Source: Halomonas nitroreducens (GTDB taxonomy: Bacteria > Pseudomonadota > Gammaproteobacteria > Pseudomonadales > Halomonadaceae). Taken from it: DNA of 64,000 nt. A program made the position numbers and the translations under genes. The stretch lies in contig NZ_RXNS01000018.1 of assembly GCF_003966155.1 (NCBI RefSeq), positions 1 through 64,000 on the forward strand. The letters are read 5' to 3'. The stretch's first letter is position 1. Each line of letters begins with the position of its first letter. This document shows, piece by piece, positions 40,511 through 48,766 of this stretch. The notes under the pieces were generated by a model that was not told the origin of the DNA, did not search any database, and saw nothing but the letters and a program-made list of their open reading frames with translations.

Positions 40511-41746
40511 CTAGTGTTGCTTGACCCGCCAGATGCGCCAGGCCAGCAGCCCGATGACCAGCACCGCCAGCGGGCCGAACACCCCGGCGGCGACGCGCGG
40601 CTCGATGGGCATGCCCAGCGCCCCGAGACTCTCCAGGGCGAGCTTGATCAGGCTGAAGATGTAGTAGCTGATGACGATGATCGACAGGCCCTCGACGGCC
40701 TTCTGGATCTTCAGCTGGCTGCTGGTGCGCTCGTTGAGGCTCTTGAGCATCTCGGCGTTCTGCTCCTCGATCTCCACCTGGGCGCGGGTTCGCAGCAGGT
40801 CGTTGAGCCGTGCCACATTCGCGGCCAGCTGCTCCTGGCGGCGGTCCACGGCGGCGCAGTAGCGTACCGTGGGCAGGAAGCGGCGCATCAGGAAGGTGCC
40901 CAGCCGCTGGCAGTCCCCGACCCGGGTCTCGCGCAACTCCTCCACCCGGGTGAAGACGATCTTGGCGTAGGCCTCGGTGGCGCTGAAGCGGTGACGGCTA
41001 CGGGCGCCGCTGCGCTCCAGGCGAGCGGAGAGGGAAGCGATGGCACTCAGCAGCGGACGCGGTCCCTCGGGGTGGTCCTCGGCATTGCGATCGGAGAGCT
41101 CGCCCAGCTCGGCCTCGAACCCCGCCAGCTCGGCCCCGAGCTGCTTGGCCTGGGGCAGCGCCAGGGAGGCCATCATGCGGTAGGTCTCGATCTCCAGCAG
41201 GCGGCGCGCCATGCGCCCCAGGCGGAAGTCGTTGAGGGCGCGATTGACGATCAGCAGACGGTTGACGCCATGCGCGTCGAGGCGAAAGTCGCTCCACACC
41301 GTGGCATCGCCTCCGCCGATGCGCGACCCGGCCGGATCGCGAAATCCGCAGGCCTCGGTGTCGCCGCTCCAGGAGGCCTGCGACTCGACCAGGATCACGG
41401 TGGCGTTGATCAGCGCCTCCCGGTGGGCCTCGGCGATCTCGGCCAGGCGCGGCGGCGGCGGTGGCCAGATCTCGCCGTCGCCCGCCCGGGGCACCATCAG
41501 GGTCAGGGTGAAGAACTCGGTATGGCGCTCCCACTTCAGTACCTGCCCCTCCTCGAGGGTCAGGATGCCCTGCACCGCCCCGGGGGCGAAGCGGGTCCCG
41601 GCCAGCTCGCAGAGGCGCGAGATGATGCCGTCGCAGACGCCGTCGGTGTCCAGGAAGGCATAGTGGTGGAGATGGGCCGGCTCCGAGAAGTAGATCGACG
41701 GGCGGGCATGGAGCTCGTTGTGCAGTTGCTCTCGCTGGGGATGCAT
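40511..41746 (-). CDS. DUF3422 membrane protein
   Basis: The 411-residue protein is mostly soluble with two C-terminal membrane helices (about 360-380 and 387-405). Family blocks are LHNELHARPSIYF at the start, HYAFLDTDGVCDGIISRLCE, HTEFFTLTLMVPR, DFRLGRMARRLLEIETYRMM and DRRQEQLAANVARLNDLLRT. These DUF3422 proteins are tail-anchored-like with long helical regions. Their role is not established. A TTAGTCT box lies upstream on the minus strand near 41780. Confidence 0.92.
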   Translation of the reverse strand: MHPQREQLHNELHARPSIYFSEPAHLHHYAFLDTDGVCDGIISRLCELAGTRFAPGAVQGILTLEEGQVLKWERHTEFFTLTLMVPRAGDGEIWPPPPPRLAEIAEAHREALINATVILVESQASWSGDTEACGFRDPAGSRIGGGDATVWSDFRLDAHGVNRLLIVNRALNDFRLGRMARRLLEIETYRMMASLALPQAKQLGAELAGFEAELGELSDRNAEDHPEGPRPLLSAIASLSARLERSGARSRHRFSATEAYAKIVFTRVEELRETRVGDCQRLGTFLMRRFLPTVRYCAAVDRRQEQLAANVARLNDLLRTRAQVEIEEQNAEMLKSLNERTSSQLKIQKAVEGLSIIVISYYIFSLIKLALESLGALGMPIEPRVAAGVFGPLAVLVIGLLAWRIWRVKQH

Positions 41747-41959
41747 GGTCGGGTCCGAAAGGGGATGGATAGACCGAGACTAAGGTCCCATGCCCGTCGG
41801 GCCAACCGCCACCCTCACCGCGGCACGCCCCGCCGGACCGACCTTGCTCTCCGCCCAGGCTATGAAATCAAGGGGTTGCAACGCCGCGCCCAGGATTCCG
41901 ACGCAGTGGCGACCACCTGGCTGCGTCCTTTTGCCTCACCCCGTCGCGTCGGGTGCGAC

Positions 41960-42928
41960 TCATAGCCACTTGATTCGCCGGAACACCCACACCAGGCCGA
42001 GGCCGATGGCGAGCATCGCCAGCAGCACCAGGACGTAGCCGTAGCGATAGGTCAGCTCCGGCATGTGGGCAAAGTTCATGCCGTAGATGCCGGCGATGAA
42101 GGTCAGGGGCACGAAGATCGCGGTGATCACCGTCAGCACCCGCATGGTGCGATTGAGTTGATGCGACGACAGGGAGAGATAGCCGTCGATCAGGTCGCCG
42201 CAGATGTCGTAGTACATCTGGGTCAGGCTATGCAGCCGCTCGAAACGCTCGTGCACATCATTGATGGCGTGCAGGGTCTCCTCGTTATCCCGGGGCAGAT
42301 GGGCGTAGTCGAAGGCAGTGAGCTCCTGAGTGATGCCGAGGTGGTAGTTGAATACCCGACGCATCTTGACCAGCCGCGAGCGTAAGGTGATGACCCGACG
42401 CATCAGGGCATCGCTGCCATCGTCGATCAGCGCATCCTCCAGATCGCTGAGCTGGTTCTCGAACTCCAGCAGGCTGTCCAGGTAGTAGCCGGCAGAGGCG
42501 TACATGACTCGCAGCGCCACGTGTTCGGGCGAGCGTTGGAGCAGGGTGCCGCCCTCCTGCTCCCGGAGGCGATCGATGCTCAGCGCCAATCCCGGGTGCA
42601 GGCTGATCAGGAAGCGCTCGCCGAGCAGGAAGGAAACCTGCTGGGGCACGTAGTTGAGCTCGGCGTCGAAGGAGGAGATGCCTCGGTAGAGAATCAGGGT
42701 ATGCTCCTCGAATTCCTCGATCTTTGGCGGATGGCGTTCACGCTGGGCATCGTCGATGGCCAGGGGGTGGCAGCCGAAGGCCTCCAGCATGATTCGCTCG
42801 CGCTCCGGGGCCTCTCCCTGCAGGTCGATCCAGATACGGCTCTCTGCCGCGTCGCGCCAGTGCGCGATCAGCTCCTCGCCCCCCTGCACGACCCGGCCGT
42901 CGCCGCTCACCAGTAGCGTTCGTATCAT
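41960..42928 (-). CDS. zntB: CorA-family divalent cation transporter (ZntB-like)
   Basis: The protein has 322 residues from the ATG at 42928 (family start MIRTLLVSGDGRV); the open frame extends 15 codons upstream. A large cytoplasmic domain is followed by two membrane helices. The pore motif reads YGMNFAHMPEL, with the GMN of CorA proteins. Without the YGMNFxxMPE-to-GIPVGN change it cannot be separated from CorA by motif alone, but the domain sequence (LPRDNEETLHAINDVHERFER) resembles ZntB. It transports Mg2+, Zn2+ or similar ions. Confidence 0.85.
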   Translation of the reverse strand: MIRTLLVSGDGRVVQGGEELIAHWRDAAESRIWIDLQGEAPERERIMLEAFGCHPLAIDDAQRERHPPKIEEFEEHTLILYRGISSFDAELNYVPQQVSFLLGERFLISLHPGLALSIDRLREQEGGTLLQRSPEHVALRVMYASAGYYLDSLLEFENQLSDLEDALIDDGSDALMRRVITLRSRLVKMRRVFNYHLGITQELTAFDYAHLPRDNEETLHAINDVHERFERLHSLTQMYYDICGDLIDGYLSLSSHQLNRTMRVLTVITAIFVPLTFIAGIYGMNFAHMPELTYRYGYVLVLLAMLAIGLGLVWVFRRIKWL

Positions 42929-43025
42929 CGCTTGGTCATCCTCTGACGAAACAATGCAGTCATGCTTCGACACCGGCCTTCGCCCCGGACGGCGCCGATG
43001 CCCCTTTCACCGACCTGGAGTCTGC

Positions 43026-44226
43026 ATGACCAATACACACCGCGCCGGCGAGGTCTTTCGTGCCTTCCTGCTGCTGGGGCTGAGTGCCTTCGGTGGTCCC
43101 ATCGCCCACCTGGGGTACTTTCGCAGCGAATTCGTCGCTCGTCGAGGCTGGCTCGACGAGCATGCCTATGCCGATCTCGTGGCGCTATGCCAGTTCCTGC
43201 CCGGTCCGGCCAGCAGCCAGGTGGGCTTCGCCCTGGGCCTGCTGCGCGGCGGCCCTCTCGGGGGCCTGGCCGCCTGGATGGCCTTCACGCTGCCGTCGGC
43301 GTTGCTGCTGATGCTGTTCGCCCTGGGCGCGGCCAGCCTGGCGGGACCGCTGGGCACCGGGTTGCTGCATGGCCTGAAGGTGGTGGCGGTGGCGATCGTC
43401 GCCCATGCGGTATGGGGCATGGCCCGCACCCTCTGCCCCGACCGGGCCCGTGCCACCATCGCCGTAGCAGCCGCCCTGCTGGTGATCGCGGCGGCCGGCC
43501 CCGGCGGCCAGGTGATGGCCATCGGGCTCGGCGGCCTGGCGGGACTCGCCTGCTGCCGCGGTGACGGCCAGGCGAGGCCGCCGGTGCTCAGCTTCGCCAT
43601 CTCGCCTCGGACGGGACTCGCCTGCCTGACCGGCTTCGTGGGACTGCTGCTGGGGTTGCCGCTGGTGGTCCAGGCGGGTGCCGGCCAGGGCGTGGCCCTG
43701 GTGGATGCCTTCTATCGGGCGGGCGCCCTGGTGTTCGGCGGCGGGCATGTGGTACTGCCGCTGCTGGAGGCCGAGGTGGTGCAGCCCGGCTGGGTGGCGG
43801 CCGACGACTTCCTGGCAGGCTATGGCGCGGCCCAGGCGATTCCCGGCCCTCTCTTCACCTTCTCCGCCTACCTGGGCATGGTCATGGCGCCCGCCCCGGG
43901 CGGAGTGCTCAGCGCCCTGCTCGCGCTGGTGGCGATCTTCGTGCCAGGGCTGCTCCTGCTGATGGGGGTGATCCCGTTCTGGAATGCCCTGCGCTCCCGG
44001 CCGGCAATCCAGTCGCTGATGCGGGGGGGCCAATGCCGCGGTGGTAGGCCTGCTGGCGGCGACGCTCTACCAGCCGGTGTGGACCAGCGCCATCCTTGGC
44101 CCGGCGGAGTTCGCCCTGGCCCTGGTGGGCTTCACCTTGCTGTCGGTGTGGCGACGGCCGGCCTGGCTGGTGGTGCTGGTCTGCGGCCTGGGCGGGATGA
44201 CACTGGGGCTGCCCTCACCGTCCTGA
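43026..44226 (+). pseudogene. chrA: Chromate transporter ChrA, frameshifted
   Basis: The first frame (ATG 43026) gives both CHR domains: FLLLGLSAFGGPIAHLGYFR in the N-half and FYRAGALVFGGGHVVLPLLE in the C-half. After LRSRPAIQSLMRG it goes out of frame. The correct continuation (VGLLAATLYQPVWTSAILGP to 44226) lies one base over. Seven G's at 44023-44029 where six would keep frame explain it. ChrA exports chromate or related oxyanions. The break falls about 60 codons before the end, so a truncated protein might still be made. A sequencing error in the G-run is possible. Confidence 0.85.
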
Positions 44227-44282
44227 GGCCGGGGGACCGCTCGCGTCCGCCGCCGAGAGCCCGTCTCGGATGACGTCGCGGG

Positions 44283-44996
44283 TCAGGCCTCGGCCTCGTG
44301 GGCCGACTTGAGCCGGTAGAACTCCTCGACCACCTCGTCCATGGCCGCGGCGTCGTAGGGGCACAGGCCACTCACCACCAGCTTCTTGGAGCCAGTACCG
44401 ACTTCCTCACCGCCGGCGAGGATGCGGAACTCCAGCAGGGCATCGCCGCGCTTGCCGGTCACCGCCAGGGAGGAATCGACCAGTTCCAGGCCCGGCTCGA
44501 TGCCGTTCAGGCGGTCCAGGGAAAAACCCATGCTGTCGTAGATCACCAGCGGGCGCTTGGGATTGAACATCACGCCCCGCTCTTCCATCAGCGGCTTGAG
44601 ATAGTGCGGGAAGTTCTTCCCCGAGAAGGCCACGTAGCACCGGGTAAAGGCCTCGACGACAGCTTCGTCGTGGGTCACCTCACCGCTGCGCTCCGCCTCG
44701 AGAAAGCACTTGCCGCTGTCGTCACGCACGCGAATCAGGCCATCGTCCTCTTCGGCGAAGGTCAGCGGGACGCCGTCACCGACCATGCTCAGGAAACGGA
44801 AGGTCATATTCTGGGAGAGACCGAAACGCGCCAGCACCAGGGCGAAGAGCAGATCTCCCGGTACGCAGAAGCGGCGCGCGTCCGGGTTATGGATGGGATT
44901 GAAGTCACCGGCGACACGCTTGGCGAAACGGCTGGCCTGCTCTGCGGAGATGCAGAGGCGCGAGCCCGTGCGCGAGTGGTAGTCATCGAGAAACAT
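44283..44996 (-). CDS. DUF3581 family protein
   Basis: The 237-residue soluble protein opens with MFLDDYHSRTGSRLCISAEQ and continues with FAKRVAGDFNPIHNPDARRF. The second block resembles the DxNPIH motif of MaoC-like hot-dog hydratases. HYLKPLMEERGVMFNPKRPL follows. The whole pattern and length fit DUF3581. A hot-dog fold and acyl-thioester binding are inferred from the DFNPIH motif; no activity is known. It is divergent from nhaD. Confidence 0.88.
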   Translation of the reverse strand: MFLDDYHSRTGSRLCISAEQASRFAKRVAGDFNPIHNPDARRFCVPGDLLFALVLARFGLSQNMTFRFLSMVGDGVPLTFAEEDDGLIRVRDDSGKCFLEAERSGEVTHDEAVVEAFTRCYVAFSGKNFPHYLKPLMEERGVMFNPKRPLVIYDSMGFSLDRLNGIEPGLELVDSSLAVTGKRGDALLEFRILAGGEEVGTGSKKLVVSGLCPYDAAAMDEVVEEFYRLKSAHEAEA

Positions 44997-45255
44997 GCGT
45001 CTTGTGCCTGCCCTGAGTCATTGGCGTTGCGATGGTCCGCCCGGTCGCGACCGGAAGGGGCAGATGATGCCATAAATTCCCCGCCGACGGGGGATCGAAT
45101 CGCGCCGAACTGCCCGGCGTCAGGGAACCGCCGAAATCTTTCCGCCCCCTACCAAAGAGGCAGGCCAGAAAGCGTTTCGATTCAGCACGATATGGTAAAA
45201 TTCGTGCGTTTTCGAACCCTTTCATCCACTTTCTGCCCTTAGGATAACCGCCGCC

Positions 45256-46740
45256 ATGCTGACCACCTGTTCCTCCCCCAGCAGGCCCAGGCACCCCGCT
45301 CGATGGCCTGGCATCCTGTTTCTTCTCCTCTCGCTCGTCGCTTTCGCCTCTCCCGCCGTCGCCGCCCAGGGCGAACTCGACCTCACTACCTCCTTCGTCG
45401 GCCTGCTGGCCGTGGTGATCTTCGTCCTCGCCTATGCCCTGGTCATGGCCGAGGAAAAGATCCATATGCGCAAGTCCAAGCCGGTGCTGGTGGCGGCCGG
45501 CATCATCTGGGGCCTGATCGGCTGGGTCTATGTCAAGGCGGGGATCCCGGCGGACTCCGAGCACGCCTTCCGTACCACCCTGCTGGAGTTCACCGAGCTG
45601 ATGCTCTTCCTGCTGGTGGCAATGACCTACATCAATGCCATGGATGAGCGTCGGGTCTTCGATGCCCTGCGCGGCTGGATGGTGCGCAAGGGCTTCAGCT
45701 ACCGCACGCTGTTCTGGATCACCGGCCTGCTGGCCTTCGTCATCTCACCGGTGGCCGACAACCTGACCACCGCCCTGCTGATGTGCGCGGTGGTCACCAA
45801 GGTGGCCGAAGGTGACAAGCGCTTCATCAACCTGGCCTGCATCAACATCGTGGTCGCGGCCAATGCCGGCGGCGCCTTCAGCCCCTTCGGCGACATCACC
45901 ACCCTGATGGTCTGGCAGGCAGGCATCGTCCAGTTCCAGGAGTTCTTCGCCCTGCTGGTGCCGTCGTTCGTGAACTTCATCATCCCGGCCGTGGTGATGA
46001 GCGCTTTCATCAAGAATCGCGTCCCGGCGAGCCTGGAGGAAGACGTCTGGCTCAAGCGCGGCGCGCGGCGGATCATTCTGCTGTTCCTGTTCACCGTGGC
46101 CACCGCCGTGGGCTACCACACCCTGCTGCACCTGCCGCCGGTGCTGGGCATGATGACGGGGCTTGGCTACCTGCAGTTCTTCGGCTACTACCTGCGTCAG
46201 AGCCTGCCGCGCTCCCTGGAACGCAAGCGCAGCCGCTATACCCAGCGTGGTGACTGGAAGAAGCTCGAGCAGCTGGGCAGCGTCGTGCCCTTCGACGTCT
46301 TCAACCGGGTGGCCCGTGCCGAGTGGGACACCCTGCTGTTCTTCTATGGCGTGGTGATGTGCGTGGGGGGGCTTGGCTTCATGGGTTACCTGGGGCTGCT
46401 CTCCGATGCGCTCTACACCGGCTGGGACGCCACCTGGGCCAACGTCGCCCTGGGCGTGATCTCGGCGGTGGTCGACAACATCCCGGTGATGTTCGCGGTG
46501 CTGACCATGGAGCCCGACATGTCCCACGGGCATTGGCTGCTGATCACCCTGACCGCCGGTGTGGGGGGCAGCCTGCTGTCGATCGGCTCTGCGGCCGGGG
46601 TCGCGCTGATGGGGCAGGCCCGTGGCAACTATACCTTCATGGGCCACCTGCGCTGGGCACCGGTGATCGCGCTGGGCTACGCGGCAAGCATCGTCACCCA
46701 TTTGTGGATCAATGCTGCCAGCTTTAGCGTCTTCGGCTGA
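45256..46740 (+). CDS. nhaD: NhaD-type Na+/H+ antiporter
   Basis: The 494-residue protein has about twelve membrane helices after an N-terminal signal-like segment. Conserved NhaD features include FVISPVADNLTTALLMCAVV, VVAANAGGAFSPFGDITTLM and GVISAVVDNIPVMFAVLTME, with aspartates and asparagines of the ion path. NhaD exchanges Na+ or Li+ for protons and is typical of marine and halophilic gammaproteobacteria, where it supports growth at high salt and alkaline pH. A TAAAAT -10-like sequence lies near 45193. A hairpin follows the stop. Confidence 0.95.
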   Translation: MLTTCSSPSRPRHPARWPGILFLLLSLVAFASPAVAAQGELDLTTSFVGLLAVVIFVLAYALVMAEEKIHMRKSKPVLVAAGIIWGLIGWVYVKAGIPADSEHAFRTTLLEFTELMLFLLVAMTYINAMDERRVFDALRGWMVRKGFSYRTLFWITGLLAFVISPVADNLTTALLMCAVVTKVAEGDKRFINLACINIVVAANAGGAFSPFGDITTLMVWQAGIVQFQEFFALLVPSFVNFIIPAVVMSAFIKNRVPASLEEDVWLKRGARRIILLFLFTVATAVGYHTLLHLPPVLGMMTGLGYLQFFGYYLRQSLPRSLERKRSRYTQRGDWKKLEQLGSVVPFDVFNRVARAEWDTLLFFYGVVMCVGGLGFMGYLGLLSDALYTGWDATWANVALGVISAVVDNIPVMFAVLTMEPDMSHGHWLLITLTAGVGGSLLSIGSAAGVALMGQARGNYTFMGHLRWAPVIALGYAASIVTHLWINAASFSVFG

Positions 46741-46747
46741 GACATGC

Positions 46748-46771
46748 GCCCGGCGGCCCCAGCCGCCGGGC
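46748..46771. terminator. Hairpin after nhaD
   Basis: GCCCGGCGGC and GCCGCCGGGC are perfect 10-base arms around the loop CCCA, 8 nt after the nhaD stop. This is the typical position of an intrinsic terminator; there is no T-tract. Confidence 0.6.
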
Positions 46772-46869
46772 TGATTGGCCGGGTGTGAGAAACCTCGTTG
46801 AACTCCCTCCTGTACATTGCCTTCCAGTGATGTAGTTTATGAAGGTAAGCTATGCATAAACGTAAGGCT

Positions 46870-46888
46870 GGGCAGATCAAATCTGCCC
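46870..46888. promoter_or_regulatory. Perfect dyad upstream of the PBP-porin operon
   Basis: GGGCAGAT and ATCTGCCC are exact inverted copies separated by CAA. The dyad lies about 215 nt before the periplasmic binding protein gene, in an AT-richer stretch. It could be a regulator binding site or a short hairpin. No regulator gene is adjacent. Confidence 0.4.
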
Positions 46889-47104
46889 CACCTTTGCCTG
46901 ACGTGGATAATAACTAAGCCCGGTTCGGGCTGCAGGGAGAATGCGTCATCGACTCACCTATGCCCCTTATTCCGACTCGGTCCTGCTGGTACCGCGGGTC
47001 CTGCAGGCTGAGCGAGTGCTGCGCGCCATGCGAGCTCTATCACTGAGCCCTCCCCGCCGGCCGGCGCCCCTCCGCTATGTCGACGAGCGCAGGAGGCGTA
47101 GCGC

Positions 47105-47536
47105 ATGGCGTGGCTGAGATTCATGGCCCTGCTGTTGCTGGGCCTGGGCGCCATGCCCTTGGCAATGGCCCAGGACCGTGACGTGCTGCTGGTGGCGAAT
47201 GCCGATGTCGAGACACACCATCTGACACGGGACACCACCCGGGCCATCTTTGCCATGCGGCAACGCACCTGGCCCGACGGCCAGGCCGCCAGGGTCTTCG
47301 TATTACCCAACAGCCACCCGGTGCATGCCCGCTTCGTCAAGGAGCGCCTCTCGGTCTATCCCCACCAGCTTCAGCTGGCCTGGGACCGGGTGGTGTTCTC
47401 GGGAACGGGGCAGGCACCCAACCGAGTTCGCACTCAGGAGGGAATGCTCGAGCAGATTGCCAGCACTTCCGGTGCCCTGGGATATCTAGAGAGGGAGTAT
47501 CTGGATGACCGTGTCCAAGTCATTTCGATGGAGTGA
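47105..47536 (+). CDS. Periplasmic PstS-like substrate-binding protein (small)
   Basis: The 143-residue protein has a signal peptide (MAWLRFMALLLLGLGAMPLA, cleavage after AMA). The mature part (VLLVANADVETHHLTRDTTR, IFAMRQRTWPDGQAARVFVL, then FSGTGQAPNRVRTQEGMLEQ) is one lobe of the phosphate-binding-type fold, much shorter than PstS. Such proteins are found with porins and signalling genes rather than ABC permeases, so sensing rather than transport is likely. It overlaps the porin gene by 32 nt. Confidence 0.75.
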   Translation: MAWLRFMALLLLGLGAMPLAMAQDRDVLLVANADVETHHLTRDTTRAIFAMRQRTWPDGQAARVFVLPNSHPVHARFVKERLSVYPHQLQLAWDRVVFSGTGQAPNRVRTQEGMLEQIASTSGALGYLEREYLDDRVQVISME

Positions 47537-48722
47537 ACCGCGACACGCCCTGCTCCTAGGTGCCGCGCTGCTCGCGACCGTCACCCAGGCACACGGCGAG
47601 GAAGAGAACGTACTGGATACGCTCCAGCTGCATGGTTTCCTGAGCCAGGCACTGGTGATCACCGACGACAACGATTTCTTCGGCCCCAGCAGCAGTGACG
47701 AGGGCAGCCTCAAGTTCACCGAGATCGGGGCCAATGTGTCATTGCGCCCCCACGAGGACGTGCTGATCGCTGCCCAGGTGCTCAGCCGGCGGGCCGGCGG
47801 GGATGGCAGTGACGCCAACCCCGAGCTCGACTATGGCCTGATCGACTACCAGATCCAGTCGAACCAGCAGCGCAACTTCGGGGTCCAGGTCGGCCGCTTC
47901 AAGAACCCGTTCGGCTTCTATAACCAGACCCGGGATGTGGCCTTCACGCGTCCAAGTATCCTGCTGCCGCAATCGATCTATTTCGATCGTACCCGCTCGC
48001 TGGGCCTGGCGGGTGACGGTATAAGCCTATATCACGAAGAGCGATTGCAGAGTGGCACGGTGCGGTCTCAGGTTGGCTTTGGCCGCACTCGGATCGAGGA
48101 AGATGTGGACAGGACACTGGGCCTCGATCGATTCCCGGGCTCGCTCGATGCCGATACGTCGGCCATCGGCCAAGTGCGTTACGAGCATGACGGAGGGCGT
48201 ATCATTACAGCCCTCAGCGCCGCAAGCGCGAACGCCGATTACGACTCGCCGGGATCGATTCCTGGCGATGGGGAGTTTCATTTCCAACCATGGATTCTCT
48301 CGTTTCAGTACAACCAGGCCAAATGGAGCCTGACGGCGGAATACGCCTTGCGCACACTTGAGCTCGAGGGCTTCAACAGCTTTCCCGATACGGAAACGAC
48401 CGGGGAAAGCTGGTACGTCCAGTACACCCGGCGGTTCCTGGATAACTGGCAATGGCTGGTCCGCTACGACAGTCTGGTCAATGATCGAGATGACCGCGAT
48501 GGTGAGGCATTCGAGGCGAGCGGTGCCGGTCCGGCCTATTCGCAGTTTGCCAAGGACGTGACCTTTGGTCTCCAGTGGACGCCGCATCCCCGATTGATGC
48601 TGTCAGGGGAGTACCACCATGTCGATGGCACCGGCTGGTTGCCGGTCCAGGACAACCCGGCCCCCGACGAGACGAGCCGATACTGGAACATGCTGCTGTT
48701 CCAGCTATCGCTCCGTTTCTAA
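47505..48722 (+). CDS. Outer-membrane porin-like beta-barrel protein
   Basis: The 405-residue protein has a signal peptide (cleavage near VTQAHG, residue 31) and alternating beta strands rich in aromatic and charged residues, ending in a terminal phenylalanine (LFQLSLRF), the usual outer-membrane assembly signal. The sequence (VQVGRFKNPFGFYNQTRDVA) resembles the porins annotated beside GGDEF proteins and PBP-like proteins. It begins inside the upstream gene, so the two are co-translated. Its solute is unknown. Confidence 0.8.
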   Translation: MTVSKSFRWSEPRHALLLGAALLATVTQAHGEEENVLDTLQLHGFLSQALVITDDNDFFGPSSSDEGSLKFTEIGANVSLRPHEDVLIAAQVLSRRAGGDGSDANPELDYGLIDYQIQSNQQRNFGVQVGRFKNPFGFYNQTRDVAFTRPSILLPQSIYFDRTRSLGLAGDGISLYHEERLQSGTVRSQVGFGRTRIEEDVDRTLGLDRFPGSLDADTSAIGQVRYEHDGGRIITALSAASANADYDSPGSIPGDGEFHFQPWILSFQYNQAKWSLTAEYALRTLELEGFNSFPDTETTGESWYVQYTRRFLDNWQWLVRYDSLVNDRDDRDGEAFEASGAGPAYSQFAKDVTFGLQWTPHPRLMLSGEYHHVDGTGWLPVQDNPAPDETSRYWNMLLFQLSLRF

Positions 48723-48766
48723 CGTTCTCTCCGCCACCACACCCGACGAGACAGGGAACCGGAGAG

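Larger units (their letters stand above)
46741..47104. other. Intergenic region after nhaD
   Basis: This 364-bp stretch contains the nhaD hairpin, an AT-richer part (46800-46910) that probably includes a promoter, and the dyad at 46870-46888. A 58-codon open frame (46941-47117) overlaps the next gene start but has its ribosome-like sequence too close to its ATG, so it is not called. Confidence 0.5.

Noticed and set aside
46941..47117. A 58-codon plus-strand ORF overlapping the start of the periplasmic binding protein gene.
   Set aside because: The purine-rich sequence is only 1-2 nt from its ATG, the product has no motifs and the codon use is only moderately biased. Coupling to the next gene is possible but not supported.
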